The notes: a model not told the origin generated them from the sequence alone. DNA of 41,470 nt from Oscillospiraceae bacterium (GCA_017447645.1 JAFSNA010000112.1:1-41470); one strand, 5' to 3'; shown: positions 24,000 to 32,487, counted from the stretch's first letter. Program-made: numbers and translations.

Positions 24000-24650
24000 T
24001 CACCTCTTGGCGCCCCTTTCGATCTCGCCGTGCAGATAATCCAGCGCGTCCGAGAGCGTTCCGAGCGAGTCGATCAGGCCCTTTTCGACCGCCTCCTCGC
24101 CGTAGATCACGCTGCCGACATCGTTGGCCAGCTCGTCCGTGTTCGTCATCAGACGCAGGTATTCCTCGCGCGAGCAGTGCGAATGCGCCGTGACGAAGCG
24201 CACGATCCGCTCCTGGATGCGCGCAAAATAGTTATAGGTCTGCGGAACGCCGATCACAACGCCGTTGAGCCGCACGGGATGGATCGTCATTGCCGCCGAG
24301 GGCGCGATGAAGCTGCGCCGCGCCGCCGCCGCGAGCGGCACGCCGATCGAGTGTCCTCCGCCGAGCACAAGCGAGCAGCTCGGCTTCTTCATGCCTGCGA
24401 TCAGCTCCGCGATCGCAAGGCCGGCCTCGACGTCGCCTCCCATCGTGTTGAGCAGGATCAGCAGTCCGCCGATCTCCTCGCTCTCCTCGATGGCGGCGAG
24501 CGTCGGCAGGACGTGTTCGTATTTCGTCGTTTTGGCATCCTCGCCCAACAGCTGATGTCCTTCGATCTGCCCGATGATCGTCAGACAGTGTATCTCGCCC
24601 GCGCGCTTCATGCCGAGCTCCCTGATCTCCGCGTTCTCTTCCACATTCAT
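24000..24650 (-). CDS. tepA: ClpP-class serine protease, TepA/YmfB type
   Basis: A 216-residue ClpP-fold protein. The key blocks are LLILLNTMGGDVEAGLAIAE (oxyanion Gly-Gly-Asp region), CSLVLGGGHSIGVPLAAAA (catalytic Ser in GGHSIG) and MTIHPVRLNGVVIGVPQTYN (catalytic His), as in TepA, the translocation-enhancing protein next to spoIIIE in B. subtilis; here too it sits near ftsK. The ribosome site AAGGAGG lies only 2 bases before the ATG at 24650 but 8 before GTG at 24644 (codon 3), so translation may start at 24644. Confidence 0.9.
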   Translation of the reverse strand: MNVEENAEIRELGMKRAGEIHCLTIIGQIEGHQLLGEDAKTTKYEHVLPTLAAIEESEEIGGLLILLNTMGGDVEAGLAIAELIAGMKKPSCSLVLGGGHSIGVPLAAAARRSFIAPSAAMTIHPVRLNGVVIGVPQTYNYFARIQERIVRFVTAHSHCSREEYLRLMTNTDELANDVGSVIYGEEAVEKGLIDSLGTLSDALDYLHGEIERGAKR

Positions 24651-24691
24651 CCCCTCCTTCGGATAGGATGTCCGATTAAAGCAAAAAAATA

Positions 24692-24716
24692 AAACGGCCG
24701 GAATTTCAGGCCGTTT
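24692..24716 (-). terminator. Terminator of the rnf operon
   Basis: An 8-base stem AAACGGCC / GGCCGTTT with loop GGAATTTCA, followed on the minus strand by TTTATTTTTTT, 19 bases past the rnfB stop. Confidence 0.88.
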
Positions 24717-24735
24717 AATATATCGGGTCTTTGGC

Positions 24736-25539
24736 TTATTCCGCTTTTTCGAACCAGCGGATAACCTTGCGCGGGCAGATGTCGGCGCAGTGGCCGCAGC
24801 CGACGCACTTGGCGCCGTCCACGACCGCGAGGTTGTCGACGACCTTGATGGCGTCGGCCGGGCACTCGCGCTGGCACTTCATGCAGCCGATGCAGCCGAA
24901 GTCGCAGATCTTCATGACGCGGCCGCCCTTGTCCTTGTTCGAGCAGGCAGGCGCGACGCGCTGGGACGCAGGCAGGAGCTTGATGATGCTCTTGGGGCAG
25001 GCCTCGGCGCAGGCGCCGCAGCCGACGCACTTCGAGCGGTCGACCCGGGCGATGCCCTCGACGATATGGATCGCATCGAATTTGCAGGCCTTCGTGCAGT
25101 TGCCGAGACCGATGCAGGCGAAGGTGCAGGTCTTGTTGCTCTTTCCGCCGAAGAGCATAGCAGCGCGGCAATCCTGCGGTCCGGTGTAGTTGAAACGCAT
25201 CTCAGCGTGGCCCTCGCAGCCCGAGCAGGGCACAAAAGCGATCTTCCGCTCGTCCGCGCCCGCGGAAACGCCCATGATCTCGGCGACCTTGGCGGCCGTT
25301 TCCGCGCCGCCGGCGACACACTTGTTGGTCGGCGCCTTGCCCGCGGCGACCGCCGCGGCATAGCCGTCGCAGCCGGGATAACCGCAGCCGCCGCAGTTGG
25401 CGCCCGCGAGACACTGGCGGACCGCCGCCTGCTTGGGATCGACCTCCACATGGAAGACCCTGGAGGCGATGGCGAGCAGCGCACCGAGCACGGCGCCCAT
25501 CACGCCGAGAACGAGAACGGAAAGAAGGATCGTATTCAT
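24736..25539 (-). CDS. rnfB: Rnf complex subunit RnfB (iron-sulphur ferredoxin subunit)
   Basis: A 267-residue subunit that takes electrons from reduced ferredoxin. One N-terminal membrane anchor (residues 3-25), then the RnfB four-cysteine domain (CLAGANCGGCGYPGCDGYA, about 43-61), and a Cys-rich C-terminal half with CTFACIGLGNCTKAC, CVGCGACAEACPK, CIGCMKCQRECPA and CVGCGHCADICPR, i.e. room for several [4Fe-4S] clusters. Last gene of the operon, 17 bases after rnfA, with AAGGAGG before the ATG and the terminator right after it. Confidence 0.95.
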   Translation of the reverse strand: MNTILLSVLVLGVMGAVLGALLAIASRVFHVEVDPKQAAVRQCLAGANCGGCGYPGCDGYAAAVAAGKAPTNKCVAGGAETAAKVAEIMGVSAGADERKIAFVPCSGCEGHAEMRFNYTGPQDCRAAMLFGGKSNKTCTFACIGLGNCTKACKFDAIHIVEGIARVDRSKCVGCGACAEACPKSIIKLLPASQRVAPACSNKDKGGRVMKICDFGCIGCMKCQRECPADAIKVVDNLAVVDGAKCVGCGHCADICPRKVIRWFEKAE

Positions 25540-25556
25540 TTACTCTTCCCTCCTTC

Positions 25557-26141
25557 TCAGAAAACCTTCATGCCGCTGAAGCCCATGAAGGCCAAAGCGA
25601 CCAGCGCGGCGGAAACAAGGCAGATCGGGAATCCCTCGAAGCACTCGGGATACTCGGAGAACTCGACCCGCTCGCGCACGGAGGCGAAGAGCACGATCGC
25701 CAGCAGGAAGCCGATCCCGCCGGTGATGCCGTAGACGACGGACTCGATGAAGTTGTAGTGGTTCTGCACGTTCAGCAGCACCACGCCGAGCACCGCGCAG
25801 TTGGTGGTGATCAGCGGCAGGTAGATGCCGAGCGCGCTGTAGAGCGAGGGGACGGACTTCTTCAGGAACATCTCGACAAGCTGTACCAGCGCCGCGATGA
25901 TCAGGATGAAGGCCAGCGTTCTGAGGAATTCCAGCTGCAGGACCTGGAGGATGTAGGTGTCGATCAGCCAGCAGATCGCGGAGGCGAGGCCCATGACGAA
26001 GATGACCGCGACGCCCATGCCGAAGGCCGTGTCCGTCTTGTTCGAGCAGCCCAGGAAGGGGCAGCAGCCGAGGAACTGGGAGAAGATGAAGTTGTTGATC
26101 AGGATCGCTCCCAGAGAAATGGAGATGATGTTAAACAGCAT
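25557..26141 (-). CDS. rnfA: Rnf complex subunit RnfA
   Basis: A 194-residue membrane subunit with six segments, homologous to RnfE and NqrE. Seen: ILINNFIFSQFLGCCPFLGC at the start with the conserved Cys that helps hold the intramembrane iron centre, LYSALGIYLPLITTNCAVLG in the middle, and ECFEGFPICLVSAALVALAF at the end. Its ATG overlaps the TAA of rnfE by one base. Confidence 0.96.
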   Translation of the reverse strand: MLFNIISISLGAILINNFIFSQFLGCCPFLGCSNKTDTAFGMGVAVIFVMGLASAICWLIDTYILQVLQLEFLRTLAFILIIAALVQLVEMFLKKSVPSLYSALGIYLPLITTNCAVLGVVLLNVQNHYNFIESVVYGITGGIGFLLAIVLFASVRERVEFSEYPECFEGFPICLVSAALVALAFMGFSGMKVF

Positions 26142-26836
26142 TATTCTTCAACCTCCTCTTTCTCCGCCTTGGCGGCGAGGTCTTTTTTCCTTGCGGATTT
26201 CTTCAGCGCATACTGCATCAGCGCGATCAGGACGCCCAGCGTCAGGAAGCCGCCGAAGGGCATCGTCAGCACCTTTGCGCCGTACTCGCCGGAGAAGATC
26301 GTGATGCCGGCGCCGGAGCCGTCCATCGTCAGACGGAAGCCGTCGGTCACGTCGATCAGACCTCCGCCGAAGGTGCCCTTGCCGAGCAGCTCACGCACGA
26401 TCGACATGGCGAGCAGCACAAGCGTGTAGCCCAAGCCCTGGAAAACGCCGTCGAAGAAGCAGGCGCCGACAGGATTTTTCTGGCAGAAGGCCTCCGCGCG
26501 GCCGATGATGATGCAGTTGACGACGATCAGCGGGATGAAGACGCCCAGCGCGTCGGACAGCGCGGGGATGAAGGCCTTGAGCAGCAGATCGACGATCGTG
26601 ACAAAGCCCGCGATGACCACGACGAAGATCGCCAGACGGATCTCCTCGGGGATGATCTTGCGGATCAGCGAGACGACGACGTTGCAGCAGGTCAGGATGA
26701 TCAGGACGGACAGGCCCATGCCCAGGCCGTTGAACAGAGAGGTCGTGATGGCCATTGTGGCGCACATGCCGATCTGCTGGACGAGGACGGGGTTGTTGGT
26801 GATAAGTCCTTCTTTGAACTGATTCTTGATTTTCAT
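26141..26836 (-). CDS. rnfE: Rnf complex subunit RnfE
   Basis: A 231-residue membrane subunit, paralogue of RnfA. Conserved blocks: LVQQIGMCATMAITTSLFNG, IIPEEIRLAIFVVVIAGFVT, FIPLIVVNCIIIGRAEAFC with the Cys/Asn pattern near the intramembrane cluster. The C-terminal tail is Lys/Glu-rich. AGGAGG lies 8 bases before the ATG; rnfG ends 12 bases upstream. Confidence 0.95.
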   Translation of the reverse strand: MKIKNQFKEGLITNNPVLVQQIGMCATMAITTSLFNGLGMGLSVLIILTCCNVVVSLIRKIIPEEIRLAIFVVVIAGFVTIVDLLLKAFIPALSDALGVFIPLIVVNCIIIGRAEAFCQKNPVGACFFDGVFQGLGYTLVLLAMSIVRELLGKGTFGGGLIDVTDGFRLTMDGSGAGITIFSGEYGAKVLTMPFGGFLTLGVLIALMQYALKKSARKKDLAAKAEKEEVEE

Positions 26837-26848
26837 GTCTGCCCCTCC

Positions 26849-27388
26849 TTAACCCAAAGCCTTGACAGCCTCGATCGCGGTGGCGACGGCGCCGGTTACC
26901 GCTTTGGAGGTGATCGTCGCGCCGGTGATGGCGTCGATGTCCTGGATGGTGATGGTCTCGTCCTTGCCGATGAAGGAGCTGCGGAAGCTGACGCCGCGGT
27001 CGGAGGCGCTGGCCGCGACCTCGCCGAGACCGGAGGTCTCGGAATGCTTGATGATCGAAATACCGGCGCACTTTCCGTCGCTGTCTACGCCGACCGCCAT
27101 CGTGATGGACCCCTGCGCGCCGGAGAAGGTCGTCTCGACCACGTAGCCGGCGCCGTTGTCCGCAGCGCTGATCTTGTCGACCGTCGTCTTGAAGTCGGCG
27201 TAACTCGCAGGGTCTATCTCGGTAAAGCTGTCCGCATAGGGCAGAACGGCCTTGTAAGCCTTTTCGGTCTTCTCCTTCTCGCGCGCGGTGATCGGGCCGA
27301 TCGTGACGGCGTTGACCTCGCCGAGCACGGCGGCGACGATCGCGCAGATCAGGAACAGGACGACGGTGAGTTTAAGGATCTTTTTCAT
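26849..27388 (-). CDS. rnfG: Rnf complex subunit RnfG (covalent FMN subunit)
   Basis: A 179-residue subunit with one N-terminal membrane anchor (residues 4-24) and an outer FMN-binding domain. The FMN attachment motif is seen as AITGATITSKAV near residue 157-168, where the second Thr of TGATITS would carry the phospho-diester-linked FMN. GISIIKHSETSGLGE is also typical. ATG at 27388 overlaps the TGA of rnfD; AAGGAGG lies 7-8 bases upstream. The frame is open further upstream, but only as a shadow of rnfD. Confidence 0.95.
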   Translation of the reverse strand: MKKILKLTVVLFLICAIVAAVLGEVNAVTIGPITAREKEKTEKAYKAVLPYADSFTEIDPASYADFKTTVDKISAADNGAGYVVETTFSGAQGSITMAVGVDSDGKCAGISIIKHSETSGLGEVAASASDRGVSFRSSFIGKDETITIQDIDAITGATITSKAVTGAVATAIEAVKALG

Positions 27389-28407
27389 TTCGCCGCCTCC
27401 TTTGCCGCCTTGGCGGCCGCCTTCTGCGCGGCGATGTCCTCCTTGCTCACGCCGAACTGGTGACGGCGGAAGCTCTTGTCGATCGCCCAGGTGCAGATGT
27501 TCATGATCAGTATGGCGTATGTAACGCCCTCGGGATAACTGCCGAAGTAGCGGATCAGCACGGTGATCGCGCCGCAGCCGGCGCCGAAGAGCAGCTGGCC
27601 GGGCAGCGTGACCGGGCTGGTGGCGTAGTCGGTGGCCATGAAGAAGGCCGCCAGGATCAAGCCGCCGGAGAGCAGGTTGTAGATCATCCATTCGACGTTG
27701 CCGTAGCCCTCATGGCCGAAGATGAGCGTCAGTACGGCGACGGTACCGATGAAGCTCACGGGGATGCGCCAGGAGATGATCTTGCGGGCGATCAGATAAA
27801 TGCCGCCGACGAGCAGGGCCAGCTTGCAGGTCTCGCCGAAGCAGCCGGGCATGACGCCGAGGAACATCTTGCCGTATGTGAAATACTCGGGCATCGGCTC
27901 GCCCGCGTAAAGGTAATGCATGGGCGTCGCCATCGAGACGGCGTCCAGCCCCATCGCGCGCGGGGAGACCCAGTTGGTCATGATGCCGGCGTAGGAGGCG
28001 ATCAGGAACGCGCGGGAGGCCAGCGCCGGGTTGACGAAATTCTTGCCCAGGCCGCCGTAGAGCTGCTTGACGATCACGATGGCAAAGAAATTGCCGATCA
28101 GCGGCAGCCACCAGGGCGCCGAGGTGGGCAGCGTCATGGCGACGAGCATGCCGGTCAGGCACGCGGAAAAGTCAAAGATCGTGGGCTCCTTCTTGGTGAG
28201 ACGGCGATAGGCCCACTCGTAAAAGACGGCAGAGCATATCGACACCGCGACCATGAGCACCGGCTTGATACCGAACTCGTAAGCCGCCGCGAGCAGCGAG
28301 GGCAGAAGCGCGAGCATCACGTTGAGCATGATGCGCTTCGTGTCCATATTGGTCCTCACCTGCGGCTGATACGCCACATCGAGGACGATCCGTTCATTTT
28401 TATCCAT
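27385..28407 (-). CDS. rnfD: Rnf complex subunit RnfD
   Basis: A 340-residue membrane subunit, homologous to NqrB, with about ten segments. Seen: TNMDTKRIMLNVMLALLPSL, YGGLGKNFVNPALASRAFLI, and FFMATDYATSPVTLPGQ with the S/T-rich stretch that holds covalent FMN. It is the likely ion-moving part. The C-terminal tail is Ala/Lys-rich. The ATG overlaps the TAA of rnfC by one base (TAATG). Confidence 0.95.
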   Translation of the reverse strand: MDKNERIVLDVAYQPQVRTNMDTKRIMLNVMLALLPSLLAAAYEFGIKPVLMVAVSICSAVFYEWAYRRLTKKEPTIFDFSACLTGMLVAMTLPTSAPWWLPLIGNFFAIVIVKQLYGGLGKNFVNPALASRAFLIASYAGIMTNWVSPRAMGLDAVSMATPMHYLYAGEPMPEYFTYGKMFLGVMPGCFGETCKLALLVGGIYLIARKIISWRIPVSFIGTVAVLTLIFGHEGYGNVEWMIYNLLSGGLILAAFFMATDYATSPVTLPGQLLFGAGCGAITVLIRYFGSYPEGVTYAILIMNICTWAIDKSFRRHQFGVSKEDIAAQKAAAKAAKEAAK

Positions 28408-29759
28408 TACGCTTTCGCCTCCTTTGCCGCGGCTGCCTCGGCCGCCGCCTTTTCCTTGACGGCCTTGGCCTGGAACATGAGCTTCGCGGTCTTGAACGCG
28501 TGGGTCAGAGGCATCCTCGCCGGGCAGTTGAACGCACAGGAGCCGCACTCGAAGCAGTCGGTGATGTGGTACTTCTCCATCATCTCGTAATCGCCCTTGG
28601 AGTAATACATGTACATGAACACGGGCATGAGATTCATCGGGCAGACCGTGATGCACTTGCCGCAGCGGATGCAGCTGGGATTCTCGACGGTCTTGTCCTC
28701 TTTCTCGGTGAAGAAGAGAACGCCGGAGGTGCCCTTGATGGTCGGAGCCTCAAAGCTGGTCGCGCAGATGCCCATCATCGGTCCGCCGAGAACGATCTTG
28801 CGCGGCGTCACGGCGAAGCCGCCGCACTGCTCGGCAAGATAGCCGAGGGGCGTGCCGACGCGCGTGAGGGCGTTGGAGGTCTTGTTCATCGCGCTGCCCG
28901 CGACGGTCACGATACGCTCTATGACCGGCTTGCCCTCATAGCAGGCCTGGTAGATCGCGTAGCAGGTACGGGTCGAGACGACGTTCGCGCCGACGCCCGA
29001 GGGGATGCCGCCGGGCTTGACTTCCCTGCCCGTAACGGCCTTGACCTGCATCTTCTCGGCGCCCTGGGGATACTTGACCTTTTCCGGGACGATCTCGATG
29101 CCGTAGTTCTCGGGATGGAGGGAGTTCAGCAGCTCGATCGCGTCCTTCTTGTTGACCTCGATGCCGTAGTAGGCCTTGTCGACGCCGCTGGCGATCCGGA
29201 CGAGCTCGATGCCCTTGAGGAGCTGTTCGGGGAAGTTCAGCATGGTTAGATGGTCGCCGTTGAGGTAGGGCTCGCATTCCGCGCCGTTGATGATCAGCTT
29301 GTCGACCTTGCCGATGCCGCCGCGGATCTTGAACGCCGTCGGGAACATCGCGCCGCCCATGCCGACGACGCCGGCCTCGCGGATGCGCGTCAGGATGGCG
29401 TCCGGGTCCTTGAGCTGCTCGGCAGTGAGCGGCGGAAGATCTTCGCATGGCGTGTCCTTGTAATCGTTCTCGATCACGACGGACATGATCATATCGCCCA
29501 GGGGATGCGGCCTCGGCTCGATCGCCACGACCTTGCCGGAGACGGAAGCGTGAACGGGCGCGGAGACCGGAGCCGGGTTTTCGCCGATCTTCTGCCCCAT
29601 CTTCACGTAGTCGCCGACAGCGACGATCGGCTTGTCGGGAGCGCCGATGTGCTGGGCCATGGGGATGATCACCTGAGGGGGCGGCGTGACGACCGAGATC
29701 GGGATCTCGGGCGCTTTCATGTAATCGGGATGCACGCCGCGCTTGAAAGTGTGGATCAT
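28407..29759 (-). CDS. rnfC: Rnf complex subunit RnfC (NADH-binding, iron-sulphur)
   Basis: A 450-residue peripheral subunit that reduces NAD+ with electrons that came from ferredoxin. Seen: a start with HTFKRGVHPDYMKAPEIPI, the flavin/NAD-binding region (VVGMGGAMFPTAFKIRGGIG; LIINGAECEPYLNGDH), and two [4Fe-4S] sites CIRCGKCITVCP and CFECGSCAFNCP. Ala/Lys-rich C-end. ATG at 29759 has AGAGGTG about 8 bases upstream; a frame from 29801 is rejected because it runs into the promoter. First gene of C-D-G-E-A-B, the clostridial order. Confidence 0.95.
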   Translation of the reverse strand: MIHTFKRGVHPDYMKAPEIPISVVTPPPQVIIPMAQHIGAPDKPIVAVGDYVKMGQKIGENPAPVSAPVHASVSGKVVAIEPRPHPLGDMIMSVVIENDYKDTPCEDLPPLTAEQLKDPDAILTRIREAGVVGMGGAMFPTAFKIRGGIGKVDKLIINGAECEPYLNGDHLTMLNFPEQLLKGIELVRIASGVDKAYYGIEVNKKDAIELLNSLHPENYGIEIVPEKVKYPQGAEKMQVKAVTGREVKPGGIPSGVGANVVSTRTCYAIYQACYEGKPVIERIVTVAGSAMNKTSNALTRVGTPLGYLAEQCGGFAVTPRKIVLGGPMMGICATSFEAPTIKGTSGVLFFTEKEDKTVENPSCIRCGKCITVCPMNLMPVFMYMYYSKGDYEMMEKYHITDCFECGSCAFNCPARMPLTHAFKTAKLMFQAKAVKEKAAAEAAAAKEAKA

Positions 29760-29791
29760 ATACGCTTCACCTCTCATTTTTGTACCGATAT

Positions 29792-29821
29792 ATTTTAACA
29801 TAAGCTGTCACTTATTGTCTA
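29792..29821 (-). promoter_or_regulatory. Predicted promoter of the rnf operon
   Basis: TAGACA (29821-29816), an 18-base spacer and TAAAAT (29797-29792) with TGT in front (extended -10), 32 bases before the rnfC ATG. One of the TGTCA motifs described for this region (29805-29810) lies inside the spacer. Confidence 0.65.
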
Positions 29822-29917
29822 TGCCTTTATGGCGAAAAAACGTTGAAATTGCTGGACAAGTTTCTGACAAGCCCGTTAAAACGCTGTCAATTTTGTCAGT
29901 CTGCACAAAACTGACAG
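29805..29917. repeat. Five TGTCA/TGACA motifs over and upstream of the rnf promoter
   Basis: CTGTCA at 29805-29810 and 29884-29889, CTGACA at 29864-29869 and 29911-29916, and TGTCAG (the reverse complement of CTGACA) at 29894-29899. The last two form an inverted repeat TGTCAGT-(9 bases)-ACTGACA style arrangement. By base frequency about 0.2 such pentamers would be expected here. Possibly operator sites; no known regulator's pattern is recognised. Confidence 0.45.
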
Positions 29918-29942
29918 AACATCCTTTTCCCTCCTGCGCAAA

Positions 29943-29970
29943 GACGGGACAGAGCGAGCTCTGTCCCGTC
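29943..29970 (-). terminator. Terminator of the flavodiiron gene
   Basis: A perfect 12-base stem GACGGGACAGAG / CTCTGTCCCGTC with loop CGAG, 17 bases past the stop codon. Only TTT follows on the minus strand, so it may be a weaker terminator. Confidence 0.7.
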
Positions 29971-29986
29971 GAAAAGGGTGAAAAGA

Positions 29987-32002
29987 TTATTGCTCCGCGG
30001 GCTCAAAATCCTCACGCGTGTGCTTGCACAGCGGGCAGGTATAGTCCGCCGGCAGCTCGCCGTCGCAGGGCTCGAAGTGACCGCAGATCTTGCAGACCCA
30101 GCCCTTCTGCTTGGGCGTGCTGTCGGGAACGACGTGCTCGAAGTCCTCCTTGCCGTGCTTGCACAGCGGGCAGCTGAAGTCGTCGGGCATTTCCGCGCCC
30201 TCGTGAACGTAGCCGCAGACCTTGCAGACCCAGCATTCCTTCTGCTCGGGCGCCGGGTTTTTCTTGGGCTTGATGTGCGCGTGATAATAGCCGTAGGTGC
30301 AGCTCGGCGCGCCGGAGAGGACCTTCGCCTCGACGACGTTGGCAATGAACAGGATCTGCGTCTCGAGATCGTAGTGCTCGATGACCTCGCAGGAGAGCAC
30401 CGCGTTCGTGTAGAGCGGGTAATAGCGGATGCCGTTTGCCGTCCGGTCGTCGTACGGAGCGTCGGCGAACTTGTCGACGTCGCGTCCGCTCTGGAAGCCG
30501 AAGTGCTGGAACACGGAATAGGGCGCGTCCTCGGTGAGGATCGAGATGTTGAACCTTCCCGCCTTCATGACCATGTCGCAGGTGTGGTTCTTCTTGATGC
30601 AGGAGATCGTGATCTTCTTCGGCTCGCCCGCGGCGACCTGGCCGGCGGTGTTGATGATGCAGCCGTAGTCTTTGCCGTCCACGCGGGTGGTCAGCACCTC
30701 GACGCCGTAGGAGAACTTGTTGAAGGCCTTCGTGTCTACGGCCTCCAGCGAGAAGGCGGCCGGCGCCGCGGCGGGCGCGGGAGCTGCGGTCTCGGCCGGC
30801 GGGGGCAGGATATCCGCGGCCAGCGCCTCTGCAAGCGCTTCAAGCTCGGCCTCCTGGCCGACGGCGAGCGCGGACTTGAGCGTGACGCCGTCGCCGATGT
30901 ACTCGATCTTCTTCAGCGGGGCGAGGATGTCCCGCATGGCCTTGCCGCTCATGGGCGCCCAGCTGCCGTTTTCAATGATCGCGACCTTGCGGTTCTGCAG
31001 GTTGTGCGCGGCGATGTCGTGCAGCAGGTTTTCCATCGTCACAAAGACGCCCGCGTTATAGGTCGTAGCGGCAAAGACGAGGTGGCTGCAGCGGAAGGCG
31101 TCGGATACGATGTTGCTGGCCGGGATGACGGAGGTGTCGTGCATGCGCACGCGCACGCCCTTCTCGGCGAGCCTGGCCGCAAGGATGTTCGCGGCGTTCT
31201 CGGTATGGCCGTAGACGGAGGCATAGGCGATGAGGACGCTCCTCTCCTCGGGGGTGTAGCTGCTCCACAGCAGGTACTTCTCCAGAAAGTCGCCGAAATG
31301 ACTGCGCCAGACGAAGCCGTGCAGCGGGCAGACATATTTGATGTCGAGCTTGGCGGCCTTTTTCAGCACGCTCTGCACCTGCGGGCCGTACTTGCCCACG
31401 ATGTTGGTGTAGTAGCGCCGGGCCTCGTCGAGATGCTCAGTGAAGAAGTCGGTCTCGTCGGCAAACAGTCTGCCGTTGAGGGCGCCGAAAAGGCCGAAGG
31501 CGTCGGCCGAGAACAGCACGCCGTCGGTGGAGTCGTAGGTCATCATGACCTCCGGCCAGTGGACCATCGGCGCGTTGACGAAGTTCAGCACATGACGGCC
31601 GCAGGAGAAGCTTTCTCCCTCCTTGACGATCACGAGCCGGCCGGTGAGGTCGAAATGGAAGAACTGGCCGAGCATGGCCTGGATCTTTGCGTTGCAGATG
31701 ATCTTCACGTTCGGATACCGGACGATCAGATCGCCGATGGTATAGGCGTGGTCGGGCTCCATATGCGAAATGAGCAGGTAATCCAGCTCTCTTCCGCCGA
31801 GCGCGAATTCCACGTTTTCAAAGAAAGTCTGATAGACCGCCTTGTCCACGGTGTCGAAAAGCACGGTCTTTTCATCCAGCAGCAGATAGGAGTTGTAGGA
31901 TACGCCGTCGGGCACGCTATATACGCCCTCGAAGCAGCTAAGGCGTCTGTCGTCCGCGCCCACCCAGATCAGGTCGTTCAATACGTTTCTCGTGCAGTGC
32001 AT
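29987..32002 (-). CDS. Multidomain flavodiiron protein with flavin reductase and two rubredoxin domains
   Basis: A 671-residue soluble enzyme that likely reduces O2 to water or NO to N2O. Domains: metallo-beta-lactamase-like diiron domain (about 1-250) with ligands HMEPDH (80-85), H148, D167 and H228; flavodoxin domain (about 254-395; LIAYASVYGHTENAA binds FMN); a Pro/Ala-rich linker (399-417); a flavin-reductase-like split barrel (about 420-575); then two rubredoxin domains (590-621 and 637-668), each CxxCG-13-CPLC, i.e. the short-spaced form. This packs the whole electron path from NAD(P)H or flavin to the diiron site into one chain. GGGGG lies before the ATG. Single-gene unit beside rnf. 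Confidence 0.93.
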   Translation of the reverse strand: MHCTRNVLNDLIWVGADDRRLSCFEGVYSVPDGVSYNSYLLLDEKTVLFDTVDKAVYQTFFENVEFALGGRELDYLLISHMEPDHAYTIGDLIVRYPNVKIICNAKIQAMLGQFFHFDLTGRLVIVKEGESFSCGRHVLNFVNAPMVHWPEVMMTYDSTDGVLFSADAFGLFGALNGRLFADETDFFTEHLDEARRYYTNIVGKYGPQVQSVLKKAAKLDIKYVCPLHGFVWRSHFGDFLEKYLLWSSYTPEERSVLIAYASVYGHTENAANILAARLAEKGVRVRMHDTSVIPASNIVSDAFRCSHLVFAATTYNAGVFVTMENLLHDIAAHNLQNRKVAIIENGSWAPMSGKAMRDILAPLKKIEYIGDGVTLKSALAVGQEAELEALAEALAADILPPPAETAAPAPAAAPAAFSLEAVDTKAFNKFSYGVEVLTTRVDGKDYGCIINTAGQVAAGEPKKITISCIKKNHTCDMVMKAGRFNISILTEDAPYSVFQHFGFQSGRDVDKFADAPYDDRTANGIRYYPLYTNAVLSCEVIEHYDLETQILFIANVVEAKVLSGAPSCTYGYYHAHIKPKKNPAPEQKECWVCKVCGYVHEGAEMPDDFSCPLCKHGKEDFEHVVPDSTPKQKGWVCKICGHFEPCDGELPADYTCPLCKHTREDFEPAEQ

Positions 32003-32035
32003 GGCTCGTCCCCCTGAAAATAGAATTACAGTTTT

Positions 32036-32064
32036 TTTATATCATATTCCGCTGGCGCGCGCAA
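32036..32064 (-). promoter_or_regulatory. Predicted promoter of the flavodiiron gene
   Basis: TTGCGC (32064-32059), a 17-base spacer and TATAAA (32041-32036) with TGA in front. It lies 34 bases before the ATG and overlaps the upstream region of the divergent gene at 32110. Confidence 0.5.
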
Positions 32065-32075
32065 GGAATATGTGT

Positions 32076-32081
32076 TATGAT
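32076..32081 (+). promoter_or_regulatory. Predicted extended -10 element for the 32110 gene
   Basis: TATGAT preceded by TGT, 28 bases before the ATG; no good -35 is seen 17 bases upstream. Weak call. Confidence 0.4.
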
Positions 32082-32109
32082 CGAAAAAAAGCAATCAGGA
32101 GGTCAAACG

Positions 32110-32472
32110 ATGGCAGACAAAAAATTTTACTCCCCCGCCGGTCCGGTGACAGACGCCGCCGTCACAGCCGATCAGAAAAGCGCCGAGCGCTTTGACAAGG
32201 TCCTCGTCGGCTCTCTCGGAGTCTATTATCGAGACGGCTTCAGGATCAAATACGTCCCCTATTCCGCGCTGGAACGCGCCTTTATCCGCGTCCAGGAGGT
32301 CAACGGCCGTCTATGCTGCGGCAAGGCCGTCTTCGCCTATTTCCGGCTCGTCCTCGTCGTGGGCGGCAGAGAATGGGGCGACGTCATCAGCGAGGACGAA
32401 AAGGCCATGGACGACGCGCTTGCCGCGATCGCGCGGCGCTCCCCCGCCACGGCGATCGGTTTCGTGAAGTGA
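32110..32472 (+). CDS. Small protein of unknown function, paralogue of the gene at 17754
   Basis: A 120-residue soluble protein, function unknown. GSLGVYYRDGFRIKYVPY, LERAFIRVQE, AYFRLVLVVGGREW and DDALAAIARRSPATAIGFV line up with the 131-residue protein at 17754. The N-terminal 35 residues (SPAGPVTDAAVTADQKS) differ. The ATG at 32110 has AGGAGG 8 bases upstream. It stands alone between a divergent flavodiiron gene and a converging DUF364 gene, with its own terminator. Confidence 0.85.
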   Translation: MADKKFYSPAGPVTDAAVTADQKSAERFDKVLVGSLGVYYRDGFRIKYVPYSALERAFIRVQEVNGRLCCGKAVFAYFRLVLVVGGREWGDVISEDEKAMDDALAAIARRSPATAIGFVK

Positions 32473-32487
32473 CAGGCCGGAAAACAG

